A stretch of 64,000 nt of DNA from Rhyacichthys aspro (lineage: Eukaryota; Chordata; Actinopteri; Gobiiformes; Rhyacichthyidae): NCBI GenBank assembly GCA_036850595.1, contig CM072152.1, positions 15,079,207 through 15,143,206 on the forward strand. The letters run 5' to 3'. A program made the position numbers and the translations under genes. Shown piece by piece: positions 35,415 to 48,800 of this stretch. The notes under the pieces are model-generated. The model was not told the origin of the DNA. It searched no databases and saw nothing but the letters and a program-made list of their open reading frames with translations. Position 1 is the first letter of the stretch, and every line of letters begins with the position of its first letter.

Positions 35415-36355
35415 TAATACACTGATAATGTATATTAACAATTATAGACAAAATACAGTATTTACATCAAACATCTTTCATGTAGGTCCCAAAATATAAA
35501 ATCTTAAGTACCTCTTTCTATAGAAAACTAATCCTCTAGTAAAACATTGACATTCACTTCTCTCCTCCTCAAACTTGACTGCAGTATTCATACAGAGTAC
35601 AGGGAATAAACATCTGAGAGTTTTTCACAAGTAAAGGCAACAGCAAGAACAAACACCAGGTTTGACTTGAGCAGAAACAGATGTTGAATATGCAGGCCAG
35701 GTCCAGCACAGTGCTACAGTATGTACACAGTTTCTGAGTACACGTTACATACATTGTCCAAACTCCACTCCTCTAACTTTTTGGACACAGCGAGAATGGT
35801 TATCAAAAATAGAAATGTACAACAAGACTATAAACAATAATTACAATTATCCCCTGTTTGTTAATGAATAACAATACTTCTCATTCAGTGTGGTCATGTG
35901 GCAGATTATTGTCTGTACACACTACTGGAAAGCCTTGTATGTACAGTGCCAGTCATAGTGTCCGGTGCAAAGGATGCTTCTCTGTAACGGCCTATAGGAG
36001 ATAGGCGACAAACTTTGGGTGAGTCCTTACAGCTAACATTTGGTGCAAGAGAGTAGAATGGCAAGTGAGATGCATCAGTGACATCTGCATTTTAACAGCA
36101 GCATCTTACAATGTCTTTCTTTACATTCAACCACATTAGGAATATGTATTTGTCTGAGGAGGGCAGGTCCAGTTTATATCATACATTTAAATACCACTGA
36201 GTATGAAACATTCGGCCAGAGCATTGGGCGATCTCACATTTTACCTCTAGCTGGGGTACAGAGGTGAAGAATGAAGATGGACTATGAAATGGCTCAGATA
36301 GGCTCCTCCTAATACTATCTTTTTGTGTGTGAACAGGATTGATTTGCCATCTAGT

Positions 36356-38424
36356 TCACTCTTTGGTTTCCTGGTTGAGAGGCGGCACCTGCTTTAGTGC
36401 TTGCAGCAGGGCAGGAGAGTCCATGGGGGTGTGAGATATGACTGGTGCAGGTGAGCCTCCTCTGGGAGACAGCACTAGTGGAGGTGGTGGCGGTCTTTCA
36501 CTGGCCATGGCAGGAGCAGAGCCTCCCATGCCTGGGTAGAGCATTGGCATTGCACCGGGGTACCAGCATTTCTCTAACATGGGCAAGTAGGCTGCAGCAG
36601 ATGGTGGAATGAGGTAGAAAGGCATGCACAGAGGGTGTGGAGGGGGGGCATGGTTTGGGGATACACTGGAGTAACTGGCATAACCACTTGAAGATGAGGA
36701 GGACTCCCCTCCGGACAGCACTTCATCCTCAGATGAGTCGGCTCTGGCCCGCTTGTGTCGAGGCATATCATCTTCCTGCTTGATCTCAGAGCTCTGCCTG
36801 CTGCTAAGTGCTCTCTTTAGATGACTCTCTGGACTGTAGTAATCTGGACGTCCCGGTTGAGGCCTGGACTCATTCTTCTCCAGCTCCCCTCCATATCCAC
36901 TGTCTGTGTCTGTGTCACTGCCGCTCTGCTCGCCGCTTTGTGTGGCATACGCCCGCTGAATGACGGGCACACAGTTCTTTCCATAGCCCTCACTGTGAGG
37001 TTTGGGGGCCGGACTCAGCCTCTGATGGACCTCTTCTGGCGAGGAGGGCTCTGGCATTTCTTTGTGAGGTTGGCGTTGGTGGTAGGACTGGGTTTCTTCT
37101 GAGTGAGAGCTAAGTGGAGTGCATGGTCGGACGGTAGTTTGAAGAACCTCTGCAGCCACTTTGTGGAGGTGGTTGATGACGAGGGACAGTGTGAAGTCAC
37201 TGTCGGTCTCGTGGTTGGCTATGAACTGAAGAATCTCCTTGGCACACATGTGGAAGCCAGAGCGAAACATCTCTTCTGACTTCTCCTGGCTAATAGCTGG
37301 TTGGTCTGTAAACACAGCAGGCAGCCACACAGTCAGATTTAACTCTCTTTACCATTGCTAGTTTGCATTATGTTCTGTCTTATTCTATTTGTATATAGGT
37401 TTGAAGAATCTGAATTATTTTAACAAAGCAAAAGTGATGTGCTCTTACCAATTTGAATGCCGTTCTGCAGGGCCAAGATCTTCTGCTGCTGTTGCTCTAA
37501 CAGTGAAGTGAGTGCTTTCACATGCTTCAGAGTGAGCTCCAACACCACAGCCTTCTCCAGATGGCCCAGAGTCTGTGAGAGATGCACATCGTCACTAAAT
37601 GCTCACATTACAAGTTTTCCTACACATGTGCACATATTATCAGAAAAAAAGCAAATATCGAATTTTAAATAACCAGTTTAGAGTGGATTTTTGTGTCTGA
37701 AGTTTGAGCCAAAAGAGAGGGCACACCCCCTTCAGTCTGGAAAGCGCTGCCATTCATTGACTGCTGACGCACAAGGCGCAGAGCGTGTAATACCGCTGGA
37801 CTACCACTCGATGGTGCATGCCACTAAATACAGTGAATACCATTATCCCTTTGAGTGAATGAGAACTTACGGTGAGTTTCAGGTGCTCTGGTAACAAATC
37901 CTTCAACTGAGCGATGCACTCGTTTATCCGGTCACGTCTCTTCTTCTCAATAAGTCTGTGAGGCAGTTTGTACGTTTCCTGAATAACAGTGAGATAAAAA
38001 AAACAACTGTTGAAGTCAACTCTTTACGATCAGAGGCAGACACACGCAGAAAGAGAACTCCAGGTGTTATGTCATAGCAGGAATTAGGTCAGCCATTTAT
38101 GGAACTGCACACGCACAGTGCCAGCAGGCTAATTCAGCCCGGCCAAAGTCTACAGCCTACGTACAATAATAAAATCACAAAGCGTAACAGATCTCAGCAC
38201 TGACCTTGCTTTCTTCGCCTCTTTTCATTCCCCGTCTGGGTTTATACACATACATAGGAAAATCCATCCTGTGAAACGCAAAAATGAGTTTTAAAAAAGG
38301 AGTACTAATAATCTGGTTCAATAAATCGACACTCAAATGTAACGTACCCCTGCACGTCGGACAGATCCGTCTGGTGTTTGGACAGAGGTGGAGGAGGTGG
38401 CTGTGCGTTAGGAATCCGCTCCAT
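36356..38424 (-). CDS. bhlhe40: Class E bHLH transcriptional repressor DEC1
   Basis: Five coding exons (38348-38424, 38205-38268, 37871-37978, 37449-37572, 36356-37305) give 440 residues; human BHLHE40 has 412. DEC1 is a nuclear E-box-binding repressor in the circadian feedback loop, hypoxia response and differentiation. Visible marks: start MERIPNAQPPPP; basic region and helix-loop-helix at residues 48-107 (ETYKLPHRLIEKKRRDRINE, then LLPEHLKLTTLGHLEKAVVL); Orange domain near 135-175 (EEMFRSGFHMCAKEILQFIA); the signature GKNCVPVIQR..SGEQSGSDTDTDSGYGG; and the C-terminal LPFYLIPPSAAAYLPMLEKCWYP-type block (here CMPFYLIPPSAAAYLP). It ends LLQALKQVPPLNQETKE, which separates it from bhlhe41. It lies downstream of itpr1 on the same strand, as in mammals. 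Confidence 0.97.
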
Positions 38425-38639
38425 TTCCACTGTAGTCCAGTTACGCAGTCAACCACGAGATACTTGTCGAAAGAACTCAAAAATAAAATCGCATCAATTC
38501 GCAACAGATTTCAAAAGGAGCTATTGTAAAAACGAACTAAAATAAGAGCAAACAGTTGCCAAATATGTCATTATAGGCTAAGTCACTGTAGATTAAGTTA
38601 GTCCCTCGTGTAGTGTGAAGGAAGACGCCGTGTTGGTGG

Positions 38640-38920
38640 CGCGCTGGGAAAGTAGGGGAAGACGGAGCGACGAGTTAAATAAACCCTCTGACTCTCCGCG
38701 CAGTCTGACCTACCTCTGTCACATGAGGCTCACGTGTTAAACGGCGCTGTATCCTCGGCGCATGCTCCGCCCCTTCTCCGCGGATAAGGAGCCTGATTGG
38801 ACATATGTCGGATGACGTAAGCGCCGGGGGCGGGGCGCAGCTGATCCCGTGTACCACCATGCTGAAGTGTATGGAAACAAGGCTGAGGCTGAGCGCGCCA
38901 CAGAGCGGGGAACGTGCTGG
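38640..38920 (-). promoter_or_regulatory. bhlhe40 promoter
   Basis: A CpG-rich segment 0.2-0.5 kb upstream of the start codon. In transcription order it holds GC boxes (38826-38836 and 38766-38773), a CRE-like TGACGTAA (38813-38820), a CCAAT box (ATTGG at 38796-38800), a canonical E-box CACGTG (38731-38736) and a TATA-like TTTATTTAA (38675-38683). CLOCK/BMAL1 E-boxes, CRE input and hypoxia (ACGTG also at 38912-38916) are known regulators of this family. Occupancy is inferred. Confidence 0.6.
38731..38736. promoter_or_regulatory. E-box CACGTG in the bhlhe40 promoter
   Basis: A perfect palindromic E-box about 50 bp upstream of the TATA-like motif. It is a likely site for CLOCK/BMAL1 activation and for autorepression by the DEC1 product. 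Confidence 0.6.
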
Positions 38921-39421
38921 AGACGATCCAGTGTACCTACCGCCAATAAAAGTACAACAACAACTACATTTAGTCGTAGTCCCTCACACTATCCCACTAT
39001 CCCAGTAGGTTAGAGAATAGTCAAAGCACACGCCATCGCTAAAGCTTGTCATGGGGCTTAGGATGTTTTTATTGGCCTATATTGTAGACATATTTACCAT
39101 GAGCAGGCCAGGGCCAACTATAAAAAACAATAAAAAATGAAGAATACCATATAGAAACGTGTAATTATTAACAGGACGTTGGTATGTCTTCAAAGTAGCT
39201 GTAAAATATTGTTTAAGTTGAATCAAATTGATTAAAAAATAATAATAAAAACAAATTCATCATAGATATGGGTCTTTGGCTTACTTTAACTCTAAATCAG
39301 ATCAATTTCAATCAAATAAAAGGGAAGTTAAAAATCAATAGGTTAACAAACAGAGAAACAGTAAATGAATAAATAAATAAATAAAACAGTAGTGCCTACA
39401 GACAGCGCAGGTGGGAACACG

Positions 39422-39428
<7 letters not shown>

Positions 39429-39457
<29 letters not shown>
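39429..39457. repeat. (GT)n microsatellite
   Basis: About 14 uninterrupted GT units. Confidence 0.95.
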
Positions 39458-39459
<2 letters not shown>

Positions 39460-40956
39460 CATGAGGCAGTGCTGGCTGTCACGTTGATCTCCTCATGGCC
39501 CAGGAGCACGCTGAGCTTGGGTCACATCCAGCCCATTCAGGACACACAAACACACACAGCATACAGTTGTCTGCTGAAGGCCACGCAGCATCACAATAGG
39601 TTATATACCTCTCCTCAAAGGTCAGAGGTCAAACAACAATGTTGTTTGTTGACATGCTCTACTTTATGGATTACTTTTACCTTTTTACCTTGAAGTAACC
39701 AATAAAGTGGAGTAGAATATAGCAGACGAACACAGGCTGATAGGCTGCAGACTGGATGTCACTTGTAAACAAGAGCAAGCTTCATTGTAGAGTCACAGTT
39801 AGCACTAAGACCATGGAGTTGTCATTAGATGTGTTTAAACCCACAAACAGCTCCTGATTACCTCTTTAGATGTTAAACTTAAGTTAAAGAGGTTGGGAAG
39901 CTGTTAACAATTATTTTTATCACAGTGTGTTGTTGGATAAACTCTATAACATTTCCTCCTCTTCGCTCTCATGCCTGTTTTTTATTTGACCACATATTCC
40001 TGTTGGACTTTGAGTGAAAATAAGCCAAATGTTACAAGAGCTACACAAGAAACATGTTTACTCATGACAGGGACACAGGGAGAAATGCAAACATTGTACT
40101 GTCTGTAAAGATAAAGATTTGGCATAATTAAATTACCTCAACCAATTTGGAAAGCCCCTTGAACATTATTTGAGCAAATATGGCACCAGGAAAGCCCAAA
40201 ATAAAAATAAGAAACTTCTGAGAATCAACACTTTGTTTCAGGACTTCTCCTTCAAGTTAAAACAAATCCTGTTTTTGTTGCAATTGCTGCATTCATTGGA
40301 ACAAATGTTGTTTGGAATTGATTTTGCACTGAATACAGAATACTACAAGTGCAGTTGTCCAGAATTGCACTTGTATACAATGCAGTTTTAAATGTTACAG
40401 TCTGTCATGTGTTGTTGATGTAGTTAAGTAGTTTTTGACCTTTATGAAAATATACATAATAAATAATTACAAATGTTGCCTGAGTGTTTACAAACAGGAA
40501 GATCCTCTCCTGTTCATGGTTGCAGAATGTTTGAAAAACAGTACACACCCAAATATGAACTCGCAGTGAGATCACGTGACACAGCTGAGTATGAGGTTAT
40601 TTTACACACTTGTTTATTTAAATAAACGTCATGTAATTTACAATTCACACAGTTTCTTTGTAAAAAACCTAAACCTAGTGAAGCAGCACCCCAAATGACA
40701 ACAATTAATGAACATATACCACTCAACTCATGTGTGACTAAACCTACAGTAACAATGTCTTTTGTGCTACAGAAAATATCAGTGCTTCAAGAAGAATATA
40801 AGGATCAAAGGAAGATTAAATAATTCAGTGCAGAAACATCATCTGTTTTTATGTTGCTCCCAAAGACCTTTACAAACTGTGACTTTATCCCAACAGCATT
40901 TCACAAACTACAACCCTACTCTACAACATCCCAAACATTTTGAAATGAATGGAGCC

Positions 40957-40962
40957 TTTATT
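40957..40962 (-). terminator. Candidate itpr1 polyadenylation signal
   Basis: AATAAA on the minus strand, about 560 nt after the itpr1 stop. Another candidate lies near 40614. Confidence 0.4.
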
Positions 40963-41522
40963 TGATGGACACATTATCAAAACATTTATAAACATGTCTG
41001 GGTTTAACAAGGCATTACAAAACATTTAAAAAAAGTAAACTCTTAATATTGTTTGGAGAAGGTTTGTCTCCAAATTTTAATTAGAAGTAGCTCTGTCTTG
41101 ATATAAACGTTAATACTATTATTTAAGTGTGTTTTTTGGAGATATTGCATATAATAAGGTTTTCCTATTGCTGTCAGAATAAAATAAAACTATGAAATCA
41201 CCTGAGTTTGCTGGTGCAACACAAGGATTAAAACCTAAGTAAAAGGTCACTTGGGGAAAAAAACATTGTGAATTTCAGCAGAACTTTGGCATGTTGTAGT
41301 AAATCATAGAAGGCATTCTGGGTACAATAAGTGTTTTTATAGCAAGGCACTTGGTGCACACTCACAACACATGCACACAGGCCAAGTAACAGCACCTAGA
41401 CTACAAATGCACAGGCAGGACTCTCTGTAAAAGACAGACATTGATCTAGAAACATTTATGATCCAACATGTGTGCAGTCAGGAGTGCTCAGGCACTACAG
41501 AGTAAAACCAGCCCTTCAAGCC

Positions 41523-42832
41523 TCAGGCTGGCTGCTGAGGATTAATGTTCATGTGAGGAGGATGACCGAGAAGACCAATGCGTTGCTTCTGCTTTCTCTG
41601 CTCGGTCATCTGCACATTGAAACAAACACAACAAATCACCAGTCAGACACATGCATGACCTCTTCACCAAAGTTACAAATAAACTCTTATCTTAACTAAT
41701 AACATTGGTCCCACTTTTATCATAAAGGATGCCAAACTCAACTCAGTTTACACTTTAACACCAGTGAGACCAGCGCTGAGTCGGTCCCATGTAAAATAAT
41801 TTATATCCAGTAGTATGTCCAGAGTATCCAGACTAATGAATGTATCACACTGTCAGTTTAATGTGATCTGTTGTGAAATTGATAGCAATAAAACTTCCTA
41901 TATGGAAAAGAGCTCTAAAACAACCGTGGTTATCCATAACATGTATGGGACAAAGGAGTCTAAATAAATGTGCCTTTAATTAGGCCTGTTACCTGCTCCT
42001 TGAGCTCGGTCAGTTGTCCAGACAGGTTAGACACCAGTCGCATGGTGGACTCCAGCTTCTCCTGCAGGTTTCTGATCTCGTTCTGTTCACCCTCGGCGTC
42101 GCTGCTCACCAGAGACATGGCCCGCATCCGGGGAAACCAGTCGAGGTTGTGCTCCTAGAGACCACATGCACAGCTGGTCCTCATTTCTGTTTTCATGTAT
42201 TATAACCCCAATATTATACTATTTAACTAGGTAAAAAATATATATAAGCAATGCAATGGTCTTTAGTGATTACTTTGACATCGGAATGACCTGGTGCTTG
42301 TTTTGAAGAAGGATGACTGTGTGACAGGAGTGCACCCTTCTCTGAGAATAAAGTCATGGCAATTGCAGTAAACTGACCAACATTTTTATTACACTGTAAG
42401 CCTAAGCTTCAGGAACAGACTGCATCAGTTTAGTTCCACCTGCTTCCTCCACTTTACTGGATAACAAACATGCTGGTCGACTGAGATTAGAAGAAGAAAG
42501 GATTACTGTATTGAGCTGTATTAAGGTGTGAGTGGCAGGCTGGCACACGTTTATAAGTCTTATTCAGTAACATATCGTAATAACTTCTTACTATCTTTGA
42601 GCTGTATGGCACACAATTCAACAGGTTTTAAGTAAGTATGTTACATGTTAAGGTTTTTGAGACACGTTTACCTTGATCATTTCAGCCACATAACTCTCAG
42701 GGCCTGTGTATTCAGTGGAATCCTTCACTTTGACCAAGACAATGAAGAAGAGATAGTGCCACATGTTATGCTCCTCTTTGATGTGCTCCTCAAACGTCAC
42801 TGTTTTATTGTCAAACTTGTCCCGTTCCAGTC
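41523..42832 (-). CDS. itpr1: itpr1 C-terminal zinc finger and coiled-coil tail exons
   Basis: The last three exons complete the CFICG..(E)EHIKEEH zinc-binding fold begun in the S6 exon, then encode EGEQNEIRNLQEKLESTMRL, a heptad-like coiled coil for tetramer contacts, and the conserved ending GLLGHPPHMNINPQQPA. Confidence 0.92.
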
Positions 42833-45800
42833 CTACAACACAGCAACGAACACGTGGTTTTGCAAAATTATGTTGTCAACAAATTAGTCTTTCTTGGACT
42901 GGTAGCACGAAATATGTAAAATAATGTGAACATCTAAACAAAAAGGGATAAAATGTCAAGTTTGCCATTGGGGAATCATGCCGATCACAACTAAAGGATT
43001 CAGTGTAACCATAAAACTCATAATAAGCAAATGTAAAAGTGTTGCACTTCCAAAGAATTTTACAACAGTTTGACAGTCCTGGTCCTGTGACCAATGGGAC
43101 ACAGAGTGAAGCGGCATTTTGAAGAAAGGCATAGACCAATTGCACATTATATGTCTAATGATCACCTTTAAGGTTTTAAATCCCTGTACTGGAGCAGATC
43201 GCTATATTTGGTAAAATACACTCATTCAATAAAAAAGAGCAAAAATGGCCAAAGGCACCTCTCAGGTAAGTTCACAGTGTACATTTGCTAATGGCTGAGA
43301 GCCCAAATAGATAAAAACCTAGATGCTATTTAGAGGATGATTGAGTAGAGACAGAAAGATCCTGGCCAAAAGATGGAGGCGCACTTAAGCCTGTGGAGAT
43401 TGGCTCCTAATCTCTGCATCTCCTGTTCCCTTGTGATCCTTGTGGAAACCATAGAGACGGCAGCTCCCCCTGTGGCCTGGCCTTATTCAACACGAGTGAG
43501 TCAGAGCCCCTGGTCGGCACGGTGACATAATACTGTTCTCATTCCATATGTTTACCACCTCTTCTTACCGCCTGACCCCATAGATGTACAGTCTCACAAA
43601 CACAATGTACTCACAGAAAAAGACCAAATATGGCTGATCAGTGAAGTTAAAAACATACAGCAGTGATTGGCGAGCGTGTGGGAGAAAGCATCTGTAAATA
43701 TGAGACAGACATGAATTGTGGAGGCGAGCTGAGCAGTAGCAGGAAGCCCTTGTGACTCAGACTTCTTCAGAATAACAAGTATAAAGAAAAAGAGGAAGGC
43801 GAGTCTGCACCTTCACACATTTACTTCCTGGAAATGATAAATAACAGACCTCAAAATCCAAGAGAACGTAGGAAAGATGAAATTAGTGTTAAATTGATTT
43901 CGTGAGAGCTCTAATAGGTCTTTCAAATCTGTAGTCTCCAAGAAGAGAGTACAGAAGCCAATAAGGTTAGAGGTCACAGTGTCAGAGATCTCATGAGAGT
44001 GCACTGAGGGAATAGTCTGCACAAGCAGGTGGAGGCTGATATATGCTTTTGAGGCCATTCAAGGCAATGTTTTTACTAAAATGGTTGATACTCACCACAT
44101 ATAAAGCACGTCGTTTTCAATACTTCCTCTTTCTTCTGTTTTTCACTCCTTAGATCGGCAAACGTGTCAATGATGACACCAAAAATAAGGTTGAGGACAA
44201 TGATGATGACCATGAAGAAGAACAGCAGATCGTATATCACTCTAGCTGCAAACAATGGCTCCTGTGAATGCAATATAGATGTCATACCCAAGGAAAACCT
44301 GATGAGGTCTTTTTAGAAACCAATCACATGAAATCATACATGCCATTATACGTTTTTAATGACTACAATGACTGGTTTATTGTGGCCCAAATGCATGACC
44401 CAAAGGGCAGATCTTTATGTAAGCATGTTTTGGGGATAATGTTATGAATTTAAAACCAGGTTAACCCAGTCCTCATGGATATTAATGGAAACCTTAGACC
44501 ACTGATGTGACCTGCCAGATGCTACAGTAACAGAGACAGCAGAAAATCGGTCACTCTCATGTAGCTTCACTCAAACACAGTCTAGTTTTACACATTTGCA
44601 ACTTAGTCAATGATAAAAAATGCTGAACAGATTTATAAAAAGTATCAATATTATAATTATTTATATCAAAAACAGGACTGAGCTAGGTTTATATTTAATC
44701 AGGTCAGACTGTAATTCATGTTTAACGTTAGGGTTTGTCTTTCCCACAGGTTTTGGGCTGAGGTCAAAAGGAAAATGCTCAGCAGTGGTCACCACTCGAA
44801 TGGTCCCATAATCCACTGGGTCTGATGCCAACCCTGTGACTTTCTAAAATCTCTTTCACAGTAAAAACAGGCTTTGAATCACATCCTCATCTGACATCAT
44901 TACAGCTAGTCTTAATTCACTGGAAATGTATTTTGAGCTTTTATTCTCACACAAGGCGGAGCGAAAAGATTGTGAAACTTTGGTTAAAGGCACAACGGGC
45001 TCATTTCCAGCTCACATGAACCACTCAATCTGCAGCTGTGGACTATCAACTCTCATGACACACACGTTTGGGGCCTGATCTGAATCGCATTTACCTCTTT
45101 GGAAGGTTTGCGGAGGACGTCCCCCACTCCACCTCCGCTTCGTAAACCGTGACTCAGCACAGTCACAATACACATCAGCAGGGAGTCACAGGTTCGCTCC
45201 ATGTCACTGTCCTCCTCACTTTCAGACTCTGAACCTGGAGGGGCAAAGAGGCAACTCATCTGAACCAGAAAAACAAAAAAAGTCTAAGGCTCCATTCACA
45301 TTTACAGCGGAGGAAATATCCCAGATCTGATTTTTTTCCTTTGTCCACATTACCTTTACTAAATAACAACCTACGTAAACATATCTAAACATTGCATAGT
45401 CAGACCCAATACCACAGGGCAACAATAAAACTAGTCTGACAGGCTTTTTAAAGTATTATTAGCAAATGTTTTATGATGAATGCATATCTATGGATAAGTT
45501 TTCTATTCTCAAAAACATTTAGCTGGGTGTATAATACCATTTACTGAAGACAATCATTATCCATGTGCTTTGGCTTGTTTACACTGACACTAAAAAAAAA
45601 AAAAAAAAAAAGATACGGGCCTAAACAACCAAAACAGCAGCCTCTGAATTAAAAGCTTGACATTGGTTCCTGAAAGTTGCATTTCCAAACCAGAGCAACA
45701 AAATCCAGGCAGTACCACCAAGGACTACATGTATTTACATTTCCGAATACTTTATCCAGTTTGATATGGTTTATGGGTCAATGTAAAAAGATAAAGTACA

Positions 45801-48800
45801 AAAAACACAGTCACATGATGTTGAGGAATATGTAAAGAGCTCTTCTGTAACAGCATGTGTCATGAGCTGTGTTATGTTATGCTGTGTATACTTAAGGGCC
45901 CGATCCCAGACAGTATTGTTCACAGTAAGGTTTTATTTTTCTTATCTGTGTTTCGTTGTCTTAGGGAGCAGTATGATACAATCTGAATGACCCAAGGCAT
46001 ATTTCCACTGGTAACAATCAGAGCCAGTGTGTTACAGGGTCATGGCTAACACTATTTGTTGTTTTTGGATTTGAAGAAGCCTCATTTTCTGAGAGAGCCA
46101 AAAATTTCAAGGAATTCAATTTTTTAGGACTTGTGTGTTTGTGTCACATGAGAGGTCACAAAGGCCAATAACGGTAGCTGGGGTCAAGTGTTAATCACGC
46201 AACACTGGGAAGTCACATGTACCGTGTTTCCACAGTTTTACTTTCACTAGTTGTGCCTGTAATAATTTCCAAAAATACAATGTTCTTGAAATTTCAGTCA
46301 CACTTGAAACTTAGATGCAACTTTAAACAAATGAATGCAACACTTAATGCAACACATTTTCAACTAATGTCCTTGGAAATGAATTTCAGCATTTTGTTCT
46401 TTTGCTAAAAAAATACATTACAACCAGCGTCAAAAGCTACACAGCATGAAGTCCAGACTTGATCTTTTAAATAGCCATTATTTCCATTTTTATTTGGCTG
46501 TATTGATGCAAATGGCAGGAAATTTGGCCGGTTTGTGTATTTTGGGGTGAATTTAATTTTTTTTATTTTATTTACTTCAAGTCTTTCCTATGCCTTTAAA
46601 AAAAAGTCAACTGTATCCCTTTTGCATTTTTTGTGCCACTGACTCCCATTCAAAATGCATTTGTGATTTTATTTTATTTTTTAATTCCCTGGTGTTGAAA
46701 TCCCTTAATGTTTCCATGGCAACCATTAAAACATTTTTTGTGGTGGAGCAATTTATTTACAAGCAAATTTGCACAAAAAATAAAAAAAAAATTATCAGAA
46801 TTAATGTTTTTTGAAATTCCTAGACTTGGATAATAACCCCCCAAAATTCAAATTTAAATACATGGGATGGGGTAAAAACGTGCGTAAAAATGTAAATACG
46901 TATTTTTTTTTAGTTTAAAAAAATAACACAAACAAAAAAACTTAAATTGCTAAACCTGGCATTTAAGGGGCTACAAATTCATAAAATTCATAAATATTTG
47001 TTATGTGTGGTGAGGACTGAAGTTGATTATGTGTTGACTCATAATATTTCTTTGGCAATCTTTAAAAAAGCATTTTTTTGGGTCCAAGAGTCTCAGGTGG
47101 AGCGCAAAATGAAAGGACCCCCAAGGTTTAATGAAGGTCAACACAGGTATTGGTCACTACCACAATATGTCACCACAACTTTTTTGCACAGTGGTAATAA
47201 TATTAAACTTTGATGATGTCTGACTTAACATTCGTACTGTATTTTCCAGTATTTCATTGTTGACTACCTTCTTGCAGCTTCACATTGGTGCAGTTCCCCT
47301 CAGTACCTCCTTGGCACATTTCTCCAGAAAGAAACTCACTGGCCAGGCTCCCTCCATTTTCTGCGAAAGCACAATGCGACAGTAATGAAACTTCAATCTA
47401 GTATTAAGGGCTCATTGGGAAAAAGTAACCTCTAAATCTCTTACTTAGAGTTGTATTGGGGATGCGATCCACCTCAAGGATAAAGTCGTCTTTAAAGAAT
47501 ATGTATCCCACAATGGAGAACAGGTAGACCAAGATGAGAGCCAGCACGGCGGTCAGAACGATGGAGCGGCCATTACGTGTCACGCTCTTGATCACGTTGA
47601 GCAGCGTCTCCTCTCGGTATACAAGGTCAAACAGCTACAGAGACAAGAAGGATGCATTACCAAACAAACAAAGTAGGGCAAAATGTGTTCGTTTTGTGCG
47701 TTTTTGTGATGTAGTTAATTAATGAATGTTAATTAATGTTTCTGCAGGGCCACAAATGCCACAAAAAGGTGTGTACATTGATGCAAAAGGTAAGTAGGAT
47801 GGCACATTAAAAAAAACGGACTAAAAAGCAATAGTTATTTACTTAACCTATGCTGCATATTGTTGTTTAAAAAAGGTGAGAGGAGGTGAGACCGTGCCGC
47901 AAAGCATTTTTCAATAATTGTTTCCTCTTGAGAAATCCAGTTTGTCTGGCTCCGAACCTTTTCTGCATGTTATTAAATAATATGAAAGATGTGAAGGCAT
48001 ATGAATTCCTGAATAAATGAGAAACCATGTCTTCAAACACAATAATGGACATAATAAGCAGACCCAAAAGCACCTGGGCACAGCTTTTAACACCCAACAA
48101 CAATGTTGCCACTAAAGCTGAAGTAAGGCAGGCTCACTTGGAGGATATGTCCTTAAATGCACTGTGATGAAAAGAGAAGAAATGTCCTGTTTTCACTCAA
48201 AAACACTCTGTAAAAAGTGTGTTTGTGTGTTTCTCTCACCAGTAAACTGTAGAAAAAGACATGGACAAAGACCCCCAGGCAGCAGATGATGAGGTAGATC
48301 AGATGGTACAAAAATTCAAAGTCCATGACCATAGCTTTATAGCCACGTGTGAAAGTTCCCCGGTTTCCCACAAAACTGACCAGGAAGATGATTTTATTAC
48401 ACACCTGAAACATATAAACCATTGTTGTTTATTAAGTTTAAAAAATAACTCAACTTTTGCAAAAAAAACGTAAGTAGTGGGTCGATTAGAGCTAGTAAGG
48501 ACCCATTTAGAGAATTAAAAAGAGGGAATAAAGGTTACTGTCGAAGGGGTAACCTGGTTTTCTTAATTAGGGTAAGGGATTAACAGAAACCCGGTTAGAC
48601 AAGTTGTGTGTGTTTTTCTAGAGCGTGTAAGGAGGGTGAAGAGGGAAGTGAGTAAGGTATCAGTGTTACAGGAAAACAGAGCAGTTCAAATCCAAGTAAA
48701 GTAAATATTTCCAGGTGTTGGTTAAAAAAGAAGTTGAAATGTGAGACTTCAATATATGTCTCAGTGCAACAAGGCTACCCTACATTATAAAGTCTTCTCT

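Larger units (their letters stand above)
33252..36355. other. Convergent intergenic region, ttll3 / bhlhe40
   Basis: The 3' ends of ttll3 and bhlhe40 face each other across 3.1 kb. It contains the possible retroelement tail, the foldback element and, from about 35.4 kb, the bhlhe40 3' UTR. No coding sequence was recognised. Confidence 0.7.
38921..41522. other. Intergenic region, bhlhe40 / itpr1 3' flank
   Basis: No coding sequence was recognised. It contains a (GT)n tract at 39429-39457 and AT-rich sequence. The right part holds the itpr1 3' UTR, with minus-strand AATAAA candidates at 40957-40962 and about 40614. Short open frames have no family resemblance. Confidence 0.6.
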
